DNA of 6,901 nt from CAZGYE01 sp964530165 (GCA_964530165.1 CAZGYE010000307.1:1-6901); one strand, 5' to 3'. Positions 1 through 5,357 are shown, numbered from the stretch's first letter. Notes: generated by a model not told the origin, from the sequence alone. Program-made: numbers and translations.

Positions 1-2
1 AT

Positions 3-272
3 ACCACGACGGTAGACCTCCACGGCGGCCCGTACCACGGGATCGCAGAACTGCCCGTGCATTTGCCCCCGTGGGCGGAAGTCTTGGTGCTCGGCATCAG
101 CGACGACATCGTTGCGATCTACGATCAGACCGAAGCCGAACCTCGTAGGTTCAGGTTCGTTGGGTTCCGCGAAATGGACTATGCCGAGTTTCTCCGGATC
201 ACTGATCAAGAGAATCTGCGCAGAATTGCAGGCCAGAACGTGCCAGTGAAGTTCTTTGAGCCAGAAGATTAG
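3..272 (+). CDS. Partial hypothetical protein, small phage-type 'GGPxxG' protein
   Basis: The frame is open at the left edge of the window, so the true start lies outside or is a GTG at 57. At least 89 residues are visible, ending in a TAG stop. Near the visible N-terminus is LHGGPYHGIAELPV, followed by short alternating hydrophobic stretches (AEVLVLG, DIVAIYD) and an RRFRFVGF segment. Many small uncharacterised phage and prophage proteins begin with a similar hydrophobic-GGPxxG motif and then carry a 'Y…YRF' strand; I infer relation to that type from the pattern only. The stop is 10 bases before the next gene, and the next gene's ribosome binding site overlaps it, so the two are probably co-transcribed. 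No catalytic residues are recognisable and no function is proposed. The coding call is fairly safe; the identity is not. Confidence 0.6.
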   Translation, partial: TTTVDLHGGPYHGIAELPVHLPPWAEVLVLGISDDIVAIYDQTEAEPRRFRFVGFREMDYAEFLRITDQENLRRIAGQNVPVKFFEPED

Positions 273-276
273 GTGG
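271..276 (+). promoter_or_regulatory. Ribosome binding site for the DUF5664-like gene
   Basis: AGGTGG matches the Shine-Dalgarno consensus AGGAGG at five of six positions and lies 6 bases before ATG 283. It overlaps the last two bases of the upstream stop codon, which suggests translational coupling. It supports ATG 283 over the in-frame TTG at 256. Confidence 0.6.
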
Positions 277-282
277 TCTCGA

Positions 283-678
283 ATGAGCACGGTTCCGGAG
301 AATGACATTAAGCGGTTCTGTACCGGGGCAAACCGCAGCACCGACGCGGATTCGAGCCGGTACGACCTGATCTCCCCCGTCGGCCTGCGGCGACTCGCGG
401 AGACGTGTGCCGAAGGCGCCGCCAAGTACGGTGATTTCAACTGGGAACGCGGAATGCCGGTCGCCGACCTGCTGAACCACGCGATCCGGCACATCTACCT
501 GTACCTTGCCGGGGATCGCGGAGAAGACCACTTGGCTCACGCGACGTGGAACTTGTTGGCGGCCATGCACAGCGAGGAACTGTGGCCGGAGTTGAACGTG
601 GGAACGCTGCGGGAACCGAATTGCCGGCCGCCGGGAGATGCGGGTGATGGTGCTGACGAAAGGGCCGACTCAGGATGA
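283..678 (+). CDS. dATP/dGTP diphosphohydrolase-like protein (DUF5664, MazG-like)
   Basis: The product is 131 residues. Residues 26-97 fit the DUF5664 / 'dATP/dGTP diphosphohydrolase N-terminal' pattern: RYDLISPVGLRRLAE (26-40), then EGAAKYGDFNWERGMPV (44-60), then LLNHAIRHIYLYL (63-75), and finally EDHLAHATWNLLAA (81-94). The conserved acidic and His/Asn residues (E44, E55, D82, H83, H86, N90) are present. In the related MazG fold such residues bind Mg2+ and the substrate. Family knowledge: related phage proteins hydrolyse purine dNTPs to dNMP and pyrophosphate, reshaping the host nucleotide pool. MazZ of 2-aminoadenine ('Z') phages is a characterised relative, but many DUF5664 proteins occur without that pathway, and no purZ or datZ is seen here. 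The last 25 residues are Gly/Asp/Arg-rich and probably disordered. A good RBS precedes the ATG. The gene supports a phage origin for this side of the window. Confidence 0.8.
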   Translation: MSTVPENDIKRFCTGANRSTDADSSRYDLISPVGLRRLAETCAEGAAKYGDFNWERGMPVADLLNHAIRHIYLYLAGDRGEDHLAHATWNLLAAMHSEELWPELNVGTLREPNCRPPGDAGDGADERADSG

Positions 679-992
679 CTGTGTGTTTTGCGTGGTACGG
701 GAATTGGAGGGTGTTTTGGTATATGCAAACCGACGAGCGACTTCACAACGCAGACTCGCCGTCTTCTGTCGGTGGTGTATGAAACTCTCGCCATCACAAA
801 GACCAAGTTTCAAAAACACGTTGTCACGGTAACGGAGCAGCGACCGGGCGCGGTGGATCGATCGCCGCGTGCAGCAGCGCCGAAGATTTCCGTAGGACGC
901 GAAACGAAATGGCCGGCGGGAGCCCCGGGGTAAAACGATGAAGAGTTGTCGGGAGTCTGTTGTGTAAAGGTAGCGGATGTGATTGCTGCAAA
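679..992 (+). other. Intergenic stretch without a convincing gene
   Basis: About 314 bases lie between the DUF5664-like gene and the excisionase-like gene. Open frames exist on both strands, but they have rare starts, no ribosome binding site and Arg/Ser/Thr-rich translations with no recognisable motif. The only structures I see are a near-palindrome at 849-869 and a CCCCGGGG at 923-930. The segment could hold the promoter of the downstream gene, but no clear -35/-10 pair was found. Confidence 0.5.
849..869. repeat. Near-perfect palindrome centred on GATCGATC
   Basis: CGCGG (849-853) and CCGCG (865-869) flank the perfect palindrome GATCGATC (856-863). The two arms differ by one extra base (TG on the left, G on the right). 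It lies in the non-coding gap before the helix-turn-helix gene. It could be an operator or recombination site, but a chance palindrome in GC-rich DNA is also possible. Confidence 0.35.
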
Positions 993-1253
993 ATGGTGAC
1001 CGAACGGACCAAATTGACGCCGAAGCAACTAGCTGCACGCTGGCAGTGCAAGCCGGACAAGGTTCGTGCGTTGATCAACACCGGGCAGTTGTCGGCGATC
1101 GACATCAGCTTGAGTCCTGGCACCGGACGCCCACGGTTTCTGATTGACCTTGCCGACGTGATCACGTTTGAGGAACGCCGCAAAGTCCGGGTTTCAGCCC
1201 CATCACGTCGCCGACGCCGCCCCCAGCGATCGGGTGTCATCGAGTTTTTCTGA
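993..1253 (+). CDS. Helix-turn-helix DNA-binding protein, probable excisionase
   Basis: The product is 86 residues from ATG 993. Residues 8-29 (LTPKQLAARW … VRALINTG) form a winged-helix/MerR-like helix-turn-helix of the excisionase type, in which 'LTxxQLAxxW' starts the first helix. A wing-like GTGRPRFLIDLADV follows, and the tail is very basic (RRRRR near 73-77). Family knowledge: such proteins bind and bend attachment-site DNA to favour excision, and some also repress the integrase promoter. The pairing with the integrase on the opposite strand fits this role. The start is uncertain: neither ATG 993 nor GTG 996 has a good RBS. An in-frame TTG at 960 would add eleven residues with a CKGSGCDCCK cluster and has GGAG only 4 bases before it. 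The last 51 bases overlap the 3' end of the integrase gene. It could instead be a general element regulator. Confidence 0.7.
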   Translation: MVTERTKLTPKQLAARWQCKPDKVRALINTGQLSAIDISLSPGTGRPRFLIDLADVITFEERRKVRVSAPSRRRRRPQRSGVIEFF

Positions 1254-2495
1254 CGCACCGAAAAGCCAGCGGTGCACACAGTCCGTGACGGACCGCAGGC
1301 GTTCGTCACTAATGCGTTCCCGGTAAACGGCGGCCATGCTGTTATCGACGTGGCCCATGATGGCGTTGACAGCTACCTGATCCCTTGATTCACCGGCGAT
1401 GGTTTCAAAGACGTGACGGAGAGTATAGAAACCGAGTCCCTTTCGCCCGTTGATTCCGAGTTGTCTCGTCAGCGACTCGAACCGTCGCGAGAGAGCGTTT
1501 ATCGTCACATATCGCCCCGGTGTCCTCTTACTCGGTTGCACACGAACGAACCTCGTGCCACGAACTGTGAGAAAGCAAAGATCGGCATCGGCGTCGTCTT
1601 TCGCCTCCGGTCGTTTCGTGAGCGCTTCCCGCAACGCTTTGATCGTTTCCGCCCAAAGCGGAACCCGACGCCGAATTTCGGTCTTTGGACGCGGAAAGTC
1701 AACCCAGCCTGCGTCCAGGTCCACCGCCGGCTGTGGCAGACTGGCGACATCCGTGTTCCCGAATCCGGCGTTGACGCCGAGCAGAATCATGGCCCGCAAC
1801 ACGGGATCGGCCTCGTCAATGAGCGTCCGTAGTTCGGCCGCCTCGAAAATTCGTAAGCCGGCTTCGTTCCGTGCACGTCGCATCATCTTCGCAGACGGCC
1901 GATCGAACGCCCGTCCGTATCTCACCAGCCGGTCGATCAGTTCGTTGTCGCTGGCGTATTTCAGCACAACTCGGCAGCGATTTATTTTACTCTTCAGCGT
2001 GACGACTCCACAGCCCTGCGCCAGCGCCTTGCGAAAGCTTTCAAAATCGTCGGGGCGCAGGTCATCCACGCGGCGGTCTTTCCCAAAGTGGCCGATCAGA
2101 AGCTCACAAGTCTCGAAATACTTGGCGAATGAGTGTGCCGAGAGTTCTCCCCCGTCGAGTCGATTGCGCTTGCTTGTCAAAAAGATGTTGCATGCGTCGG
2201 CTATTGTGCAGCCATCGCTCGCGTCAACGGGTGGGGGCGTGAGACCCTTGGACACCCACGGCCAATCGTGATTCAGTTTGGCGAGAGCCTCGCGGGCGGA
2301 TACGTCAACATCCTCAACCGGTACAATCTGGTTGCCCCTCTTGTGCCCCCACCGCCCGAAAAACAGGGTCCGGCCACGGACCTTTTTCGCCCAGCGGCCG
2401 GACGCGTGAGCGAACAGGGGGAACTCGTCATAAGGCTTCGCAGGCCGGGTTTGCTTCACCTTGCGACGCCTGATAGTCTTGCTAGAATGTGCCAT
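1203..2495 (-). CDS. Tyrosine recombinase / integrase, planctomycete type with atypical active site
   Basis: The product is 430 residues. The layout is: a basic N-terminus (1-20), an arm-type DNA-binding region with PLFAHASGRWAKKVRGRTLFF (26-46), a SAM-like core-binding domain (about 97-200) and a catalytic domain (about 215-405). Visible catalytic residues are K271 (PRPKT), R360 with H361 (YTLRH), H382 (IMGHV) and the nucleophile Y391 (AAVYRER). The first catalytic Arg, normally in 'TGLRxxE', aligns with Gly246 in NAGFGNTD. The first His of 'HxLRH' is Tyr357. Both substitutions match my memory of planctomycete integrases, so the protein may still be active. Its role would be site-specific integration and excision of the element, probably at the tRNA-Ser 170 bp away. 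ATG 2495 is supported by GGAGG 7 bases upstream. The gene converges on, and overlaps by 51 bp, the excisionase-like gene. No frameshift or truncation is seen. Confidence 0.92.
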   Translation of the reverse strand: MAHSSKTIRRRKVKQTRPAKPYDEFPLFAHASGRWAKKVRGRTLFFGRWGHKRGNQIVPVEDVDVSAREALAKLNHDWPWVSKGLTPPPVDASDGCTIADACNIFLTSKRNRLDGGELSAHSFAKYFETCELLIGHFGKDRRVDDLRPDDFESFRKALAQGCGVVTLKSKINRCRVVLKYASDNELIDRLVRYGRAFDRPSAKMMRRARNEAGLRIFEAAELRTLIDEADPVLRAMILLGVNAGFGNTDVASLPQPAVDLDAGWVDFPRPKTEIRRRVPLWAETIKALREALTKRPEAKDDADADLCFLTVRGTRFVRVQPSKRTPGRYVTINALSRRFESLTRQLGINGRKGLGFYTLRHVFETIAGESRDQVAVNAIMGHVDNSMAAVYRERISDERLRSVTDCVHRWLFGASEKLDDTRSLGAASAT

Positions 2496-2502
2496 GCATC
2501 AA

Positions 2503-2507
2503 CCTCC
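2503..2507 (-). promoter_or_regulatory. Ribosome binding site of the integrase gene
   Basis: On the - strand, GGAGG lies 7 bases before ATG 2495. It is the strongest RBS on the left side and fixes the integrase start. Confidence 0.75.
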
Positions 2508-2580
2508 GTCTCGAGTTGCCGGTTGGTGTCGGACGCTCGGAAGCATCCACCGCTTCGCGGGCGTCATTTTCAACGATTAC

Positions 2581-2609
2581 AGCATAACGGGTGTCAACGC
2601 GGGTGTCAA
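2581..2609 (-). promoter_or_regulatory. Probable integrase promoter
   Basis: On the - strand there is a perfect -35 box TTGACA (2604-2609), a 17-bp spacer and a -10 box TATGCT (2581-2586, four of six consensus bases). Transcription would begin near 2574 and give a leader of roughly 80 bases. A second TTGACA (2592-2597) lies inside the spacer because the -35 is part of a tandem 12-bp repeat. A protein binding the repeat would therefore block RNA polymerase. Confidence 0.55.
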
Positions 2610-2612
2610 CGC
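2589..2612. repeat. Perfect tandem duplication of a 12-bp unit upstream of the integrase
   Basis: The unit GGGTGTCAACGC occurs twice with no gap, at 2589-2600 and 2601-2612. Looser relatives occur at 2525-2536 (GGTGTCGGACGC) and at 1232-1242 (GGGTGTCATCG, inside the integrase/excisionase overlap). Short direct repeats between an integrase gene and its attachment site often bind the integrase arm domain or the excisionase. Here the repeat also contains the -35 box of the integrase promoter, so autoregulation is plausible. The duplication is seen directly; the binding role is inferred. Confidence 0.75.
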
Positions 2613-2647
2613 AAAACAGAACGGAATCCCAGATTTGAAGAATACAC

Positions 2648-2653
2648 TATAAA
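2648..2653 (+). promoter_or_regulatory. Possible -10 box of the tRNA-Ser gene
   Basis: TATAAA lies 11 bases before the mature tRNA 5' end in a short AT-rich patch, about the right distance for a start near 2660. No good -35 box is visible 16-18 bp upstream, so the call rests on position and base composition. Confidence 0.35.
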
Positions 2654-2664
2654 ACAAGTGGTTC

Positions 2665-2753
2665 GGAGAGATGACAGAGTGGCCGATTGTGCGGCACTGG
2701 AAATGCCGTGTCCTGGGAAACCGGGACCGGGGGTTCGAATCCCCCTCTCTCCG
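2665..2753 (+). tRNA. tRNA-Ser (anticodon GGA)
   Basis: All arms can be drawn. The acceptor stem GGAGAGA (2665-2671) pairs with TCTCTCC (2746-2752), followed by discriminator G2753, which is typical of tRNA-Ser. The anticodon stem CGGCA/TGCCG (2692-2696 and 2704-2708) encloses the loop CTGGAAA, with anticodon GGA at 2699-2701 reading UCC and UCU. A long variable arm, GTCCTGG/CCGGGAC with a GAAA loop (2708-2725), makes it a class II tRNA. The T-arm GGGGG/CCCCC (2729-2733 and 2741-2745) encloses TTCGAAT. CCA is not encoded. The gene looks functional. It lies 169 bp from the integrase start and is the best candidate attachment site, although the integrase is on its 5' side. Confidence 0.95.
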
Positions 2754-2811
2754 CTCAACTCGACGGCATTTTGAGCGGCGCTCGACGCGGCGACGCTTCT
2801 CGCCTTGCGCT

Positions 2812-2849
2812 GGACCACCTACGGGTTCGCCAGCGGAATCCCCCTTTCC
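2812..2849 (+). repeat. Broken copy of the tRNA-Ser 3' end, or a T-arm-like hairpin
   Basis: Three blocks of the tRNA 3' half recur in the same order: GGACC (2812-2816), GGGTTCG (2823-2829) and AATCCCCCT (2837-2845), followed by TTCCTGG. In the intact tRNA the last two blocks are contiguous (2731-2746); here 7 bases, CCAGCGG, separate them. This fits a decayed attachment-site duplication left by a lost element. Alternatively, GGGTTC and GAATCCC can pair around a 7-base loop with one bulge, followed by only TTT, so the segment may be a weak terminator between the convergent tRNA and the FMN-protein gene. Confidence 0.4.
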
Positions 2850-2879
2850 TGGACTATGGTAGAAACCGGAGATGCTACC

Positions 2880-3350
2880 TTAACCAGTGGTGCCGTTTTG
2901 GGTGGATTCTGAAGGTACGTTGATGTACTCCAGCGCCCATTCCCGCATGTAGCTCACGCGGGTCGGCCGGATGCAGTACAGGATCAGTTCGGGGTTGGCG
3001 ATGCTGCCCAGGTACTGTCTGAGCAGTGGATTTGCGTCCCAGATCTCCTGGAGCAGGTCTCGATCGGTGACCACTTCCGCCACGCCGGTGATGCGCACCT
3101 GATCGTGCTTGTCGTCGAGGTAACACAGCTCGACTTTCGGGTTGGCTTCGATCTCAACCGTCTTGTGATAGCTGCGCAGGTTGGCCACATAGACGATAAA
3201 TCCGTCGGTTTTCACCGGCGAAACGGGCCGCAGCCGCGGTTGATCACCATCTATGGTGGCCAGATGCGGAAAGCGATCGGCGGCAAGGACGGCCAGCGCC
3301 AGACTCGCGACTTCAGCGGGTTCAAGCGGTTTCTGGGTCGGCTTGCTCAT
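2880..3350 (-). CDS. Pyridoxamine 5'-phosphate oxidase-like FMN split-barrel protein
   Basis: The product is 156 residues, the usual size for 'general stress protein 26'-type members of the PNPOx-like superfamily. The split-barrel core runs from about residue 15 to 135. Its parts are FPHLATIDGDQPRLRPVSP (27-45, the strand pair that lines the flavin site), FIVYVANLRSYHKTVEIEANP (51-71, with the S-x-K flavin-phosphate region), VELCYLDD (73-80) and QVRITGVAEVV (84-94). Family members bind FMN, F420 or haem and reduce or sequester varied substrates; true pyridoxamine-phosphate oxidase activity is not implied. No signal peptide is seen, so it is probably cytoplasmic. Its ATG overlaps the stop of the upstream beta-propeller gene (ATGA, 3347-3350), so the two are translationally coupled. 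The C-terminal 10 residues are Ser/Thr/Asn/Gly-rich and look unstructured. The substrate cannot be deduced. Confidence 0.85.
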   Translation of the reverse strand: MSKPTQKPLEPAEVASLALAVLAADRFPHLATIDGDQPRLRPVSPVKTDGFIVYVANLRSYHKTVEIEANPKVELCYLDDKHDQVRITGVAEVVTDRDLLQEIWDANPLLRQYLGSIANPELILYCIRPTRVSYMREWALEYINVPSESTQNGTTG

Positions 3351-4627
3351 CGCGTGGGTGTCCCTTCACCACGAATGTCGTGCACATAGAGATTGTCACC
3401 GTGCCTTATGTAGAGCCTCCCGCCGCAGACGACGGGGTGAGTGAGATAGCGGGCTCTGTTTTCCCTGGGGACGTCAAACTGGCTGACAACGTTGAACCCT
3501 TCGGGGGTGATTTTCATCAGGTACATTTTGCCGCGGTGACTGAGGCCGTACAGCATTCCGTCGGCGCATGTCAGCGAGATCTTGCCCAGGGTCAAGTCCG
3601 TCTGCTTGCGTTTGCCGGTCAGAAAATCGGCGCAGAAGAACCCTTTCCCGCCGATCCGGCAGGCGCTGCCGTACATGCGTCCGTCGATCAAAATCATGCC
3701 GCCGTGACAGTTATCCAGGTCCGTTTTGGACCAGAGCTCCGTGACGCCGCGCTGATCCGGGTTGATCTTCAGCAGCGCGCCTCCGCTCGAATGGCCGCTG
3801 GTGACATAGACGTATCCGTCGTGGAATACGGGTGTTGTGACGTTCTGATCGTGCGGCGTCCGGTGTGGATGCGACCACAACAGCTTGCCGGTGCGGATGT
3901 CGACGCTAATGACCGACCTCTGCGTCATCGTGATCAACTGACGAACGCCCTTGTACGTCACCAGCAGTGGGGAACAATAGGCGGCCACCTCGTCGAGATC
4001 GGTATTCGTCCAAATCGTTTTCCCCGTGTTCTTGTCCAGCGCGACGACAAGACCTCTGTCGCCGCCCGGCACGCAGAACAGCGAGTCGCCGTCAATGACG
4101 ACGTTCTCAGCCATGGCCCATGTACCGTACCGCGCACCAAACTCGGACCGAAGATCAAGGGACCAAATCTGCTCCCCCGATCGGGCCCGCAGTGCAGCGA
4201 GGTTCCCGGTCGGATTCATTTGGTAGAGAACACCGCCCGCGTAGGTTGGCGTCGTCCGAGAGCCGGGATGCGGCCCTCTCCAGCTCCTGCCGTTCGGTGT
4301 TTTCCACAGCAGCCGGCCATCCAAGTTCAGCGCGATGACCATCTCGGTATCGCCGAAATCTCCCGACGTGAAGATCATTCCCTCTGCTATGGAGACTCCG
4401 GCATAACCCCATCCGCATTCCGTGGATTTCCAGACCAGGCGCGGCCCGTCCGCGGGCCATTTTTTCAGCAGACCCTTTTCGCGGGAGATGTTGTCGCGAT
4501 TCGGCCCGTGAAACTCGGGCCAACTGGCGGCGCCATCACGTTCGGCGGCGCGCAGAGGAGAGACGCCAAACAACAGCGCTACGAGCACGATCGTTGCGCC
4601 AAGAGTCTCGATGATTTCTTTCTTCAT
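3347..4627 (-). CDS. Exported PQQ-like beta-propeller repeat protein
   Basis: The product is 426 residues from ATG 4627, which has GGAG 5 bases upstream; an in-frame TTG at 4669 would only add a hydrophilic leader. The N-terminus is a signal peptide: KKE, a hydrophobic core ATIVLVALLFGVSP, and probable cleavage after RAA (about 28). WPEFHGPNRDN (36-46) is the opening I associate with planctomycete PQQ_2 proteins. Blade repeats of the type 'ALxxxTGKxxW' are visible at 99-108 (ALNLDGRLLW), 145-155 (ALRARSGEQIW), 196-206 (ALDKNTGKTIW), 241-251 (SVDIRTGKLLW) and near 290-300 (RGVTELWS). No PQQ-dehydrogenase catalytic domain is present, so it is more likely a structural or binding propeller than an enzyme. 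It would act in the periplasm or at the envelope. It heads a two-gene unit with the FMN protein and is divergent from the sigma-factor unit. Its ligand is unknown. Confidence 0.88.
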   Translation of the reverse strand: MKKEIIETLGATIVLVALLFGVSPLRAAERDGAASWPEFHGPNRDNISREKGLLKKWPADGPRLVWKSTECGWGYAGVSIAEGMIFTSGDFGDTEMVIALNLDGRLLWKTPNGRSWRGPHPGSRTTPTYAGGVLYQMNPTGNLAALRARSGEQIWSLDLRSEFGARYGTWAMAENVVIDGDSLFCVPGGDRGLVVALDKNTGKTIWTNTDLDEVAAYCSPLLVTYKGVRQLITMTQRSVISVDIRTGKLLWSHPHRTPHDQNVTTPVFHDGYVYVTSGHSSGGALLKINPDQRGVTELWSKTDLDNCHGGMILIDGRMYGSACRIGGKGFFCADFLTGKRKQTDLTLGKISLTCADGMLYGLSHRGKMYLMKITPEGFNVVSQFDVPRENRARYLTHPVVCGGRLYIRHGDNLYVHDIRGEGTPTR

Positions 4628-4817
4628 ATCTTCTCCCGTGATCAACACGACCGGCCGCCGCCTGTGCAATCATTTTCGTCCAGTGTATTCTCCAACGATT
4701 GCCGACACAACAAACAGCTTCGGCAGATGCTGAAACGATGGCCAATCGAGGAAAATACAATTCTTGGTGTCCAATTTCTGCGGCTGCGATCCGATTTGCC
4801 ATGAGGACGGAACAGAA
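4628..4817. promoter_or_regulatory. Divergent intergenic region between the propeller and sigma-factor units
   Basis: This 190-bp gap must hold the promoters of both units. For the leftward unit, a weak candidate on the - strand is TTGTGT (4705-4710), a 17-bp spacer and TACACT (4682-4687). An inverted repeat TGCCGA (4700-4705) / TCGGCA (4720-4725) with a 14-bp gap partly overlaps it and could be an operator. For the rightward unit I found no convincing housekeeping or GGAAC/GTC-type ECF promoter: GGAAAA near 4750 is too close to GTC near 4765. Confidence 0.4.
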
Positions 4818-5357
4818 ATGACAAAAGGGCACAAGTCCATTTCTCACGAACAGTTCCTGCGACTGTTTCTGGGGAGCGAGCGAGACATCTTTCGCTACGC
4901 GGCCGCGATCGTGCCAAACGTGCAGGATGCTCAGGACGTGGTGCAAGAGACGGCGGTCGCCTTGTGGAAGAAGATCGACGAGTACGACTCGTCACAGCCG
5001 TTTACCCCCTGGGCGTGCCGTTTCGCCCTGCTCGAGGCCCGACAGTTTCTGAAGCGAAACCGGCGATGGCGGGCGTTTCTTGACGAAGCGCTGGCTGAGG
5101 AGCTGGCCGGTCGTCGGAGTGAACTCAGCGACCAGCTCAATGAACGCCGGGGACACTTGGCGGAATGCCTCGAGGCACTGCCGAACGGGCAGCGGCGTAT
5201 CGTCGAGGGTTACTACTATCGCCGCACTCCGGTGGAATCGCTATCGAATCAGACTGGGCGAAGCGTCGAGGCGGTCTACAAAGCCCTTCAGCGGATTCGC
5301 CGCGCATTGCTCGAGTGCATCACGCGAAAAATGCAGCCTCAAAAAGCAGAGCCATGA
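4818..5357 (+). CDS. ECF RNA polymerase sigma factor, Rhodopirellula/Verrucomicrobium type
   Basis: The product is 179 residues from ATG 4818; an in-frame GTG at 4764 is upstream but adds no sigma sequence. Region sigma2 covers about 10-80, with the typical AQDVVQETAVALWKKIDEYD (38-57), which contacts core polymerase and the -10 element. Region sigma4 covers about 110-170, with the helix-turn-helix ESLSNQTGRSVEAVYKALQR (140-159) that reads the -35. No sigma1 or sigma3 is present, which is the ECF layout. The style resembles the planctomycete/Verrucomicrobium subgroup. The role is to redirect polymerase to a stress or envelope regulon, held in check by an anti-sigma factor. The stop overlaps the next ATG (ATGA, 5354-5357), the usual coupling with a cognate regulator. 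The RBS is weak, and a six-codon reading frame overlaps the start. Target genes are unknown; the divergent propeller unit is one candidate. Confidence 0.92.
   Translation: MTKGHKSISHEQFLRLFLGSERDIFRYAAAIVPNVQDAQDVVQETAVALWKKIDEYDSSQPFTPWACRFALLEARQFLKRNRRWRAFLDEALAEELAGRRSELSDQLNERRGHLAECLEALPNGQRRIVEGYYYRRTPVESLSNQTGRSVEAVYKALQRIRRALLECITRKMQPQKAEP

Noticed and set aside
670..1038. - strand frame of 122 codons in the gene-free gap
   Set aside because: It would fill the gap, but it overlaps the excisionase-like gene, has no RBS or recognisable motif, and is Arg/Ser/Thr-rich like other shadow frames here.
1450..2271. Long + strand open frame of 273 codons
   Set aside because: It is antisense to the integrase, Ser/Arg-rich and without motif or RBS. 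The integrase frame is clearly the coding one.
2589..2612. CRISPR array or start of one
   Set aside because: The two 12-bp units are directly adjacent with no spacers, and no cas gene is present.
2773..2783. GAGC-GGC-GCTC hairpin after the tRNA as a terminator
   Set aside because: The stem is only 4 bp and no T-run follows it.
4750..4767. ECF-type autoregulatory promoter (GGAAAA … GTC) before the sigma gene
   Set aside because: Only about 13 bases separate the two elements, some 3 bases short of the usual ECF spacing, and the -35 match is poor.
3380..4804. Long + strand open frame of 474 codons
   Set aside because: It lies entirely opposite the beta-propeller gene, which has a signal peptide, repeats and an RBS. 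The antisense translation has no recognisable domain and is typical of a shadow frame in GC-rich coding DNA.
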